This document shows, in pieces, positions 9,265 through 17,435 of a DNA stretch of 64,000 bases (the first letter of the stretch is position 1; each line of letters opens with the position of its first letter). The position numbers and the translations under genes were made by a program. The stretch is from WTJY01 sp045105475 (GTDB taxonomy: Bacteria > Chloroflexota > Anaerolineae > Promineifilales > Promineifilaceae): assembly GCA_045105475.1 (NCBI GenBank), contig JBGCDP010000063.1, positions 38,392-102,391 of the forward strand, in the 5' to 3' direction. Under the pieces are notes generated by a model. It saw only the letters and a program-made list of their open reading frames with translations. It ran no database searches and was not told the origin of the DNA.

Positions 9265-10998
9265 ATGAAGAAGAAATTTACTGTAATTACCACGTTACTG
9301 ACGCTGCTGGTTGCAACGTTTGTCTTGGCATTGGGAACAGGATCGACTGTTAATGCACAAGACGCAGGCCAAAATCTGTTAGCAAACCCAGGCTTTGAGG
9401 GTGCTTTTTCAGGCTTTGTCCCGATTTTTCAGTACCAACAAGAGCAATGCAAAGTAGCCGGTGTTTGTAACACTGCCCAAGTTCCTAGCGGATGGACACC
9501 TTGGTGGACCGACCAAACCAGCTCAGATGAAGATTGGCAAAATCGCATGCCTGAGTACAAACCTGTTTGCCCTTATGCCCCTTGTCCTTGGCCAGAGCGT
9601 CTAGGTGGTGGGCAACAAGCGTTGCAGTACTTCACCTTCTGGGGCTCACATCAAGCCGGCTTTTATCAAACGGTTAATGTACCGACCAATGCCATTCTCA
9701 AATTTTCTATTTTAGGGCAAGCATGGTCAACCAGTGGTGACAGTGCAACCTCGAAAGATCCAACTGCAGTAAACATGCGGATCGGTATTGACCCAACCGG
9801 TGGTGTGAATCCTTATTCGGCTACAGTTGTTTGGTCTGGGTTTGCTAACCCATATGACGCTTATGTCCCTTTTGAAGTGGTAGCTACGGCACAGGGCGAC
9901 AAAGTTACAGTCTTTACTTGGTCAAATCCAACTGAAGCTAGAAAACACAATGACATTTACTGGGATGAATCCTCGTTAGTCACAACTGATGGAAGTGCTT
10001 TAGCTGCACAAACAACGGTTGATCCTGTCACCGGCGCAGTTTCTACAGTAGCTGCGCCCGTCGTGAATACGAGTGTGCGGTTCGCACCCGCTGGCCCAAC
10101 GCCAACGCCTAATTCCCAAGGATTTAATGAAGTGTTGGTTGAGTCTGGCGATACCCTCTGGAGTATTGCAGCACGAGCAGGCCTAACGCTGGATGAGCTT
10201 TTAGAGCTCAACCCAAATCTTAATCGAAACTCATTTATCGGTTGGGGAGATCGCATCGTAGTTGGAAAATCTACCGGTTCAGCGGCAGGTGCAGCACCTG
10301 AAACGACGGAACCAGAGCCAGCGGCCGAGGCGGTTGAAGTTGCAGAAGCGGTTGAACCTGCTCCGGAAGAAAGCGCGGCCGAGTCAGAAGCGGCACCTGA
10401 AGAAGTTGTAGAGGTTGCGCCAACGGCCGAACCGGTCGCAACAGCAACCCCATCAACCGGGTCAATCTGTCTACGCGCCTTTGACGATGCCAACAGTGAT
10501 GGTGTATACGCCTCTGGAGAAAGTTTGCGGGCAGGTGTAGCATTTACGCTTGCAAAAGATCAGGCAGTTGTCAGCAACTACATTACAGATGGCGTCAATG
10601 AGCCATTCTGTATTGAAGGGTTAGATCCTGGTAACTATCGCATTAGCCGTTCGATTCTTCCAAATGAAGTAGCAACAAATGGGACTGATTGGGGGGCTTC
10701 AATTATTGCGGGGTCACCACAACAGTTTGACTTTGGCAGCCGCATTGATGACTCAATGATGGCCGAAGCTGAAATCGCCGAAGCTGATGGGACGATGGAA
10801 GAAGGTGATAGCGCTGGCCCAGTTACCGATAGTGAAACTGATGCGGGTGCACTTGAAGAGGCATCGGCCGTTGACGCAGAAGCAGAAAGCGGTGGCTTCA
10901 CCTCTTGGCTCGTTTGGATTATTCTAGCAATCGCCCTAATTTTGATTGTTGGTGTTGCGCTCGTCATCATGAGTGCTCGACGAGCAACCATTGAATAG
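9265..10998 (+). CDS. Membrane-anchored LysM surface protein with SdrD-like domain
   Basis: A 577-residue secreted protein. It has a signal peptide (cleavage probably after VNAQ, near residue 31), a carbohydrate-binding-like beta domain (LLANPGFEG to about 250), and a LysM domain near 290-335 (ESGDTLWSIAARAGLTLDEL). A Glu/Ala/Pro-rich linker, an SdrD_B-type domain (ICLRAFDDANSDGVYASGES) and a C-terminal transmembrane helix with a basic tail follow. LysM suggests peptidoglycan or glycan binding, so it likely sits at the outer face of the membrane. A GAAGG-type ribosome binding site precedes the ATG. It is paralogous to the next gene. Confidence 0.82.
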   Translation: MKKKFTVITTLLTLLVATFVLALGTGSTVNAQDAGQNLLANPGFEGAFSGFVPIFQYQQEQCKVAGVCNTAQVPSGWTPWWTDQTSSDEDWQNRMPEYKPVCPYAPCPWPERLGGGQQALQYFTFWGSHQAGFYQTVNVPTNAILKFSILGQAWSTSGDSATSKDPTAVNMRIGIDPTGGVNPYSATVVWSGFANPYDAYVPFEVVATAQGDKVTVFTWSNPTEARKHNDIYWDESSLVTTDGSALAAQTTVDPVTGAVSTVAAPVVNTSVRFAPAGPTPTPNSQGFNEVLVESGDTLWSIAARAGLTLDELLELNPNLNRNSFIGWGDRIVVGKSTGSAAGAAPETTEPEPAAEAVEVAEAVEPAPEESAAESEAAPEEVVEVAPTAEPVATATPSTGSICLRAFDDANSDGVYASGESLRAGVAFTLAKDQAVVSNYITDGVNEPFCIEGLDPGNYRISRSILPNEVATNGTDWGASIIAGSPQQFDFGSRIDDSMMAEAEIAEADGTMEEGDSAGPVTDSETDAGALEEASAVDAEAESGGFTSWLVWIILAIALILIVGVALVIMSARRATIE

Positions 10999-11013
10999 TT
11001 GATTTTTCAAAGT

Positions 11014-11060
11014 CAGCGATAATCAATAAGCTAAACTATGTCGCTTTTGATTATCGCTGG
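11014..11060 (+). terminator. Hairpin terminator after the LysM protein gene
   Basis: CAGCGATAATCAATAAGC pairs with GCTTTTGATTATCGCTG (18-bp arms, one bulge) about 15 nt after the stop codon and is followed by CTTTATTT. It separates the two paralogous surface-protein genes. Confidence 0.7.
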
Positions 11061-11164
11061 CTTTATTTAATGGATAGGATTTCACCACTCGCTTTAATCC
11101 TGTTTATTAAGCAATTCTAGAGGAACACAGTTTCGTTTTTGACAAACTGTAGGAGAATGAAGAA

Positions 11165-12508
11165 ATGAGAAAATCGAACTTGGTTTTATTCTGCCTGATG
11201 GCGGCAGTAGCACTGTTTTTTAGCAGTGACCGTCCCGCTTTCGCACAAGATAACCTAATTTCAAACCCAGGGTTTGAAGAACCCTATAACAATGGTACGG
11301 CGCAAAACTGGGCACCATGGCACCAAGATAGTGGCGAAAAGAAGGATTGTGCAACTGAAACTTACTATGCACGCCCAAATTGGAGTGCAGAACTTAACTC
11401 TTCACTTTACAGAGAAGGGTCGCGCTCACAACATATCGGCAATAGCTGGGACACATGGCGTGCGGGCGTTTTCCAAAATGTGTCGGGCTTAACGGCTGGC
11501 CAAACCTATAAGTTTACGGTCAACATGTGGGGGCGTACGGCAAATGATCAATTTCCAGCCGCTTCAGACCCTGGTGCAACTATCACCGGCCGTGTAGGCA
11601 TCGACCCATCTGGCGGTGGTAACTGGACATCTGCCTCGATTACGTGGGGACCAACCGTAACACCGCGTGATAGCTGGCAAACGGCCGTAGTTGAAGTTGT
11701 CGCCACCGGACCAGAAATGAGCGTCTTTATCGATGCGAATCTGGCAGGTGTAAATAACTGCCGCAAGCATATGGATATGTGGTTTGATCAAGCATCACTG
11801 ACATTAAGTGGTCCAGCTCCAACCAACACACCACCTCCGGCACCAACATCACCGCCACCACCACCTGCCACAGCAACTCCGTTGCCAACCAACACACCAA
11901 CGATTACCCCAACACCGTTGCCAACCAATACGCCAACCGTTACCCCAACCCCAACACCAGCAGGCGGTACCATCTGCATCAATTCATTTGCAGACAACAA
12001 TGCCAACGGCGCACGGGATGAGAACGAAGGGTATATGGCAGGTATTCGTTTTACGATTGCACGAGGTAGTGCAGTTGTCGCTGAAGGGGTTGCTACTGGG
12101 ACTGAAAGTGCGGTCTGTACCAGTGAGCTAGAACCGGGCAGCTATCAGGTTGCGCAAATTTTGCCAGATGCCTTAGAGATGACAACGGCCGGAAATACGC
12201 TGATTGACATCGCACAAGGCCAGGAAATCGGGCTAGAGTTTGGTAGCCGTATCCGCCAAGTTCAAACTGAAGCCGTCCCACCCACAGCAACCGCCGTGGC
12301 CCAAGTTGAGTCAGCGGCCAGTGGCGACACGGGTGCAGAGGCCCAGCAGCCTGTAGATACCGGAAGCGCAGGTGCGATCGAAGATGGATCACAAGTCGAT
12401 GCCGGTAGCGGATTAGGCTTTATCGAAATGGTCATCATCGCAGTGATGGTTATCGCCGTCATCTTGCTAGGTGCAGTAGTTTACTTACTGTTACGCCAGC
12501 AGCAATAA
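11165..12508 (+). CDS. Membrane-anchored surface protein with Pro/Thr linker (paralogue of the LysM protein)
   Basis: A 447-residue secreted protein. It has a signal peptide ending near AFAQ (residue 28) and a carbohydrate-binding-like domain starting NLISNPGFEEPYNNG. A Pro/Thr-rich linker follows (about 220-265, repeated PTNTPT units), then an SdrD_B-like domain (TICINSFADNNANGARDENE) and a C-terminal helix near 418-442 with a short tail. It shares the outer domains and anchor with the upstream gene but lacks LysM. The Pro/Thr stretch is a plausible O-glycosylation target of the GT-C enzymes around it (inference). The AGGAG ribosome binding site upstream is good. Confidence 0.8.
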   Translation: MRKSNLVLFCLMAAVALFFSSDRPAFAQDNLISNPGFEEPYNNGTAQNWAPWHQDSGEKKDCATETYYARPNWSAELNSSLYREGSRSQHIGNSWDTWRAGVFQNVSGLTAGQTYKFTVNMWGRTANDQFPAASDPGATITGRVGIDPSGGGNWTSASITWGPTVTPRDSWQTAVVEVVATGPEMSVFIDANLAGVNNCRKHMDMWFDQASLTLSGPAPTNTPPPAPTSPPPPPATATPLPTNTPTITPTPLPTNTPTVTPTPTPAGGTICINSFADNNANGARDENEGYMAGIRFTIARGSAVVAEGVATGTESAVCTSELEPGSYQVAQILPDALEMTTAGNTLIDIAQGQEIGLEFGSRIRQVQTEAVPPTATAVAQVESAASGDTGAEAQQPVDTGSAGAIEDGSQVDAGSGLGFIEMVIIAVMVIAVILLGAVVYLLLRQQQ

Positions 12509-12585
12509 TCACATTCTTGGCTTTGTTCAGAGGCCAAATCGTTGATTAGATTAGATGACATTGATCGTATAAGTTAAAACCAGAG

Positions 12586-12624
12586 GAGTGCTGGCTACAT
12601 TGAGTAGCTGGCACTCTTTTTTTT
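12586..12624 (+). terminator. Rho-independent terminator
   Basis: GAGTGCTGGCTAC pairs with GTAGCTGGCACTC across a 5-nt loop and is followed directly by eight T residues. It ends the paralogous surface-protein genes. Its T-run overlaps a TTG that would otherwise extend the next gene, which argues that the next gene starts downstream. Confidence 0.88.
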
Positions 12625-12646
12625 GCCTAAAATTCTCACTAGATTT

Positions 12647-15600
12647 ATGACAGTATCGGCCGAAAATCGCCCCAACATCAAACTCAACTGGTACCTAATC
12701 GCAGCCTTAGTGATCGCCTGCGTCACAGCATGGCCCCTCATCTCAGGCGGTGGACTCATCAACACACGCGGCGGTGGAGACAGCCCATTCTTGCTGCAAC
12801 GGCTCCATCAGATTGAACAAGCTATCTTCGACGGCCATTTTCCCGTACGCTGGATGGGAGATGCTAACTATGGATATGGCTATCCATTTTTCAACTTTTA
12901 CGCCCCATTCGCCTTTTATATCGCTTTTATCTATCGCTTGTTTGGCGTCAGCTATGTGCAAGCGATCCAGCTTAGCCAGCTAACCGCGTTTTTGGTGGCG
13001 GGCTGGGGAGCATTTAGTCTGGCTCAACGCTGGTATCGGCGAGATTGGGTTGCGCTAGCTGTGTCGGCCGCCTATACCACCGCCCCTTTCCATTTGGTTA
13101 ACGTCTATGTACGTGGTGACTCCATTGCTGAATTTTGGGCGATGGCCTTTTACCCGCTGGTCATTTTAGCGGCCGATAAACTACTAAAATCTGATAGCTC
13201 ACGCGGCCGAATGGGGGTCAGCTGGCTCAATGGCGTCACATGGCTGGGGCTAGCCTACGGCGGACTGACCTTAAGCCACAATATTTCGGCCATGATCTTC
13301 AGCCCGTTTGTCCTACTCTTTGCGCTTTGCCGCTTGGCCCCTATTTTTCTCAAAACCAACGGGGTCAAACGTTCAACCGCCGTGCGCTTTTATGCGATAT
13401 TACCCAAGCTCTTACTGGTGGGAACAGCCTTACTGCTGGGAATGGCACTTTCAGCATGGTTTTGGCTACCGGCCTTAGGGGAACGGAATCTAACCAGCAT
13501 TGCAGATATGACGGTCGGCTATTTCAACTATCGCTACAAAGACGGTCTGCACTTTCGCTCAACCGATCTTGTTCAATCTTCAATCTTTTTCAATCCAGCC
13601 CTAGAAGGTGGGCAAGCGTTCCGGATGGGGCTTGTCCAAGCCTTGCTAACCGGAGTTTCCTTGATCGGATTGGTGTTTTGGAAAGCGGTACGCAAACGCT
13701 TAGGCTGGGGCGTTTGGCTCTTTATGGTTGTGGGGTTAGCTGTTTCGACCTTCATGCTCACCCCACTGTCGATATTTTTATGGGACATTCTGCCCCTATT
13801 GCCCTTTACACAGTTCCCTTGGCGATTTTTGTCGGTACAGGCCTTCTTTACAGCGATGTTGTCTGGGGTCCCGCTCTTTGCACTCATGCGCCTATTCGGC
13901 CGAAATCCATCCCACACATCACCCAATGTGCGTAAACGGCCGGTCTGGCTGGCACCATTCCTTTCAGGGTCAATGGCGGCCGTGCTTGTTGTCATCGCCT
14001 TAGGCAACTTAAATCTTACCTATTTGCCTGTCGCTGATAGCGACGTCACCGGTTATACCTTGACCCAATACGAGTGGTTTACACGCAACATCGGCACAAC
14101 GGTTAGTGCTGAATATTTACCACCAGAGGCCCACCCCCGGCCGGTCACATCACCATGGCTGGATCGTGACGAGCGCGACAAGGCCACCGTGCTGACCGGC
14201 TCAGCGGAAGCAACGCTCATCAGTCGTAAAACGGATCGGCAAGAATGGCAGGTGATCGTAGCTGAAGGTGAACAAGCGATAATCGTCTTCCCAACTTTAT
14301 TTTGGGACGGCTGGAATGCGTTACTAGACGGTCAGATTTGGGGCGGGACACCCGCTCGCCTTTCAGGGCTGATGCAGGTGACGGTTCCACCAGGTGTACA
14401 TGAAATCAGTCTCGTCCTCGGCCGTACGCGTATCCGTGCGATTGGAGAATTTATTTCAGTTAGCGTTTTTGTTTTGGTCATCGCCATCTTTGCAACCGAC
14501 ACGAAGCGTTGGCAATTGAGCCAAGCCTTTTTACGGGGTGCCGCTTTGCCCGTTATGGCCCTGGGCACAGTTCTACTAGCTTGGAGCTTGGCACCGGCCA
14601 TCCCTGAAAACGGAGTCTATTCACAAGATTTTGCTCAACTTGGCTGGCTCCATCCTGAAAATGAAATTCTCTTTGAAAATGGAGCCGTACTGAAAAACGT
14701 GTCATTTATCGATGCAGAGATAGTTTCAGGGTCACCATTTTCCATGGAGCTAGAGTGGGATAATGTTCCAGCCGATGTGGAGGCTGAGCTCGCTTTAATA
14801 ATCCCTGCTGACAATTTTACAACCCGCGCCTTTCCGGCCGCTCAGCTCTCGCTGCCACTCAAGAATGGAATCACCCGCTATCAGCTCGATGTTCCTCTCC
14901 TCATTCCGGCCGGACTCGTTACACCCAAATTAACGTTAAGCGATAACAGTCGCAGCTTAACCGAAAACGCTGAAACACGAGGAGAGCTTTTCCTTGAGCC
15001 GCAGCTTATAAAAGCAACTGCAGGTGAGACAGTTTCAGATCAAGAGCAATTTGCAGAGTTAGACGTTAGCCTCCGAGCCGTAACGCACCCCCGGCCAGGG
15101 ATGCTCCAGCTAGATTTGGCTTGGTACACCGCCCGGCCGCTCGCTGAAAATCTAGTCGCATCATTCCGACTAACAGATGCCCATGGGAACGAAATCCATG
15201 GTGCTCAGCAAGACTTTCAGCCAGGCTTTGGCCATCGCCCGACATCGGCATGGCAGGCGAATTCATTTACATTTGATGTGATGGGGATGAAGCTACCGCA
15301 GCCACTCCCGTTCGAAGCGCCATATACGCTACTGGTCTACCTTTATGAACCTGATGATTTAGGCCAAGTACGCTTATTTCGCCGTTTAGGTACGCTCGAG
15401 GGGCCGTCAGACCAGCTGGTTTTCCGGCCGAATGATAACGACCTTACGATACCATCTGCTGCCACAGACATTGATGTTCCGCTTGTTCTAGCTGGACGTG
15501 AACCGATTTTAGCTTTAAGAGGCTACCAAACTGAAAAGGTTGAAGGTGGTTTAGCGGTCACACTTTATTGGCAGGCTCAAACTCGCCCTCCGGCCGACTA

Positions 15601-15874
15601 TACCCACTTTGTCCACCTAATCGATCCGAATAGCGGACAACCGGCCGTGCAGCATGATTCGATGCCGGGCAATTACACGTGGCCGACCAGCCAGCTTGTA
15701 CCAGGGCAAATTATCGAAGATCGAGTCTTTTTACCCACGGCCAATCTTGCTGCTGGTGAATATCGACTGACCACAGGGTTGTACGAAAATGATGGAAACT
15801 TATTTCCACGATTGGTGCAGGCTAGTGGTGGAAACGGGGTAATTGAACTAGAGAAGGTGCTTATTAACCCGTAA
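12647..15874 (+). CDS. Large membrane protein, 6-pyruvoyl-tetrahydropterin synthase-related (GT-C/YfhO-like)
   Basis: About 1,075 residues. The N-terminal half has roughly twelve membrane helices. Its first extracytoplasmic loop (GGGDSPFLLQRLHQIEQAI, then DANYGYGYPFFNFYAPF) is typical of the 6-PTPS-related membrane family, which is related to YfhO and other GT-C proteins rather than to real pterin synthases. The C-terminal half is soluble and beta-rich, with two copies of the module seen once in neighbouring GT-C proteins. I place the start at the ATG after the terminator; an upstream TTG lies inside the terminator T-run. Role inferred: sugar transfer or polymerisation outside the membrane. 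Confidence 0.72.
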   Translation: MTVSAENRPNIKLNWYLIAALVIACVTAWPLISGGGLINTRGGGDSPFLLQRLHQIEQAIFDGHFPVRWMGDANYGYGYPFFNFYAPFAFYIAFIYRLFGVSYVQAIQLSQLTAFLVAGWGAFSLAQRWYRRDWVALAVSAAYTTAPFHLVNVYVRGDSIAEFWAMAFYPLVILAADKLLKSDSSRGRMGVSWLNGVTWLGLAYGGLTLSHNISAMIFSPFVLLFALCRLAPIFLKTNGVKRSTAVRFYAILPKLLLVGTALLLGMALSAWFWLPALGERNLTSIADMTVGYFNYRYKDGLHFRSTDLVQSSIFFNPALEGGQAFRMGLVQALLTGVSLIGLVFWKAVRKRLGWGVWLFMVVGLAVSTFMLTPLSIFLWDILPLLPFTQFPWRFLSVQAFFTAMLSGVPLFALMRLFGRNPSHTSPNVRKRPVWLAPFLSGSMAAVLVVIALGNLNLTYLPVADSDVTGYTLTQYEWFTRNIGTTVSAEYLPPEAHPRPVTSPWLDRDERDKATVLTGSAEATLISRKTDRQEWQVIVAEGEQAIIVFPTLFWDGWNALLDGQIWGGTPARLSGLMQVTVPPGVHEISLVLGRTRIRAIGEFISVSVFVLVIAIFATDTKRWQLSQAFLRGAALPVMALGTVLLAWSLAPAIPENGVYSQDFAQLGWLHPENEILFENGAVLKNVSFIDAEIVSGSPFSMELEWDNVPADVEAELALIIPADNFTTRAFPAAQLSLPLKNGITRYQLDVPLLIPAGLVTPKLTLSDNSRSLTENAETRGELFLEPQLIKATAGETVSDQEQFAELDVSLRAVTHPRPGMLQLDLAWYTARPLAENLVASFRLTDAHGNEIHGAQQDFQPGFGHRPTSAWQANSFTFDVMGMKLPQPLPFEAPYTLLVYLYEPDDLGQVRLFRRLGTLEGPSDQLVFRPNDNDLTIPSAATDIDVPLVLAGREPILALRGYQTEKVEGGLAVTLYWQAQTRPPADYTHFVHLIDPNSGQPAVQHDSMPGNYTWPTSQLVPGQIIEDRVFLPTANLAAGEYRLTTGLYENDGNLFPRLVQASGGNGVIELEKVLINP

Positions 15875-15901
15875 GGGTGTTAGTGGGCATATGCCGTAAG
15901 T

Positions 15902-17101
15902 CTAAGACTTGAGAGATGTCATTTTGATTAGGCTCCATAAAGCCCAAGCGTAAAATATAACGCTAACCTGCACCGCAACCGGCGAAATGGCAAGCTGCCC
16001 GGCCGTTAGCGGGCCGCTAAGCAGATAAGCAATCCATCCAGCAATGAACAGTCGACGCAAGAGTGTGTGCCAATCGGGTCGGGCTTGCCACAGCAACACG
16101 GCCGGGAGCAGTAGTAACGTCCAGTCATAAATCATAGCGTGAGGCGTCGTCCACAACGTTAGTAAGATGGCTCCCGCAAACCAGAAAGATTGCTGTTCAA
16201 CATGATTTTCTTCACGCTGCCACAGTCGCCAAAACAACCACACACCAAACAAACTACTGCCGACCCATAACACATCAGCCACAGTGGCTGGCAATAACAG
16301 CTGCAAAAATCCGCGCGGGTGGTGCATGTGCCAAACGGGAAACTTTCCCCACTCAGCAAGATTGGGCAAAACGTCACGCGAAAATACAAAATAAGCAGCC
16401 GTGGCCTCTGGCATCAAAATTCCCATCAGCCCAGCCAAAAACATAACGCCGATTGCGAAGCCACCTAAGGCTTGCCAGTCTTTGCGCCAGTTTAATAACC
16501 ATAAAAAACCAACGCCCAAAACAAGCTGAGGCTTATAGAGCAAGAAAGCGAGTAGAAATCCGGCTACCCAACGCTTATCACGAGTCCAAAGCGCATATAC
16601 GGCCGTTAACAAAAACAGGCTCACAAAAGCATTTTGTCCAAAGCTAATGGCTGAAAAAACAGGCACAAAAGTGAGAGCCAATGGAAAAACAGACCCATTT
16701 CCTAATAGACGTAGCGACGTCCAAAACAATAAAAGGCCAAAAAATGACCACAGAATAAAGCTCCAGATATAAGACGCAGACGCAAATGGGGCATATAGCC
16801 AGGCCAAAAAAGGTAGATTTAGCGGCACGTTATCTTTGTATGCCGGGTCTTCTTGCGGATCGACGCCCAAAATTGTCTGATACCGTTGATTTTGTACCTC
16901 GAAGTTGTATAGATTAGCCTGATCACGTTCAATCAGCGTCAATCCGGAGGTATAAAATAAAAGATAATCGGTCCCAACAACCTGCCCAGCGGCATCAAAA
17001 CGGCCGGATCCTAAGAGTATGCTGGCTAACCATGCAAGCCATAATGCGCCACCGAAAAAATAAGGATAAAGTCGTCTTTGGTGTGTGTATAATCGGTCCA
17101 T
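15902..17101 (-). CDS. GT87 family membrane glycosyltransferase (DUF2029)
   Basis: A 399-residue polytopic protein, convergent with the large PTPS-related gene. After the first helix, the loop VVGTDYLLFYTSGLTLIERD matches the acidic catalytic-loop pattern of GT87 (mannosyltransferase-type GT-C enzymes using polyprenyl-phosphate mannose). NVPLNLPFLAWLYAPFA is another typical block. About ten helices. Members act outside the membrane on lipid-linked glycans. Starts with ATG; no strong Shine-Dalgarno seen. It fits the surface-glycan region and has usual family length. Confidence 0.82.
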   Translation of the reverse strand: MDRLYTHQRRLYPYFFGGALWLAWLASILLGSGRFDAAGQVVGTDYLLFYTSGLTLIERDQANLYNFEVQNQRYQTILGVDPQEDPAYKDNVPLNLPFLAWLYAPFASASYIWSFILWSFFGLLLFWTSLRLLGNGSVFPLALTFVPVFSAISFGQNAFVSLFLLTAVYALWTRDKRWVAGFLLAFLLYKPQLVLGVGFLWLLNWRKDWQALGGFAIGVMFLAGLMGILMPEATAAYFVFSRDVLPNLAEWGKFPVWHMHHPRGFLQLLLPATVADVLWVGSSLFGVWLFWRLWQREENHVEQQSFWFAGAILLTLWTTPHAMIYDWTLLLLPAVLLWQARPDWHTLLRRLFIAGWIAYLLSGPLTAGQLAISPVAVQVSVIFYAWALWSLIKMTSLKS

Positions 17102-17435
17102 AAATTAGGTCGTTCAGATATAGTCGTATTCAGATTCTACGACTTATTTCTTCAACCCTAGTTTAAGCGGGCGTGAAATCGATGTGCAAACTTTTCGATA
17201 GCGGCGAATAGCCTGTTTGTCACCCAAGGTTTAGCAACTGATCGAACAATTTCGCCAGGCGGTGTGGGATACCTTATACTTAAACATCACTCACCCACAT
17301 GAGTAAATTAAAATTCTTGGAACTGAATGGTGGGAAACGACGTATTCAATCATGCGCACTTAAATACGAGCCAACCCGTAAGAAAGTCGTATTTACAATA
17401 TCCAGATCCCATCAAAACCATAAAAACAAACATTC
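17102..17435. other. Divergent intergenic region between GT87 and PBP genes
   Basis: 333 bases without a gene. It must hold promoters for both divergent genes. A TATACTTAA element (about 17272) recurs upstream of other genes in the window, and a TACAAT lies at 17394-17399, but neither has a well-placed -35. No RNA gene is recognised. Confidence 0.4.

Noticed and set aside
9957..10543. Long antisense frames opposite the LysM protein gene
   Set aside because: They are Ala/Ser/Thr-rich mirror images of the Pro/Glu/Ala linker composition, with no initiation signals.
11808..12006. CRISPR-like or satellite appearance of the CCAACACC-rich stretch
   Set aside because: The repeats are short, continuous and in frame with a Pro/Thr linker; there are no unique spacers.
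12623..12646. TTG start that would extend the PTPS-related protein by eight residues
   Set aside because: It lies within the T-run of a strong terminator, so transcripts starting downstream could not include it; the ATG at 12647 is used.
13240..13935. 231-codon frame inside the PTPS-related gene
   Set aside because: It overlaps a strongly supported membrane protein and has no start signals; a composition shadow.
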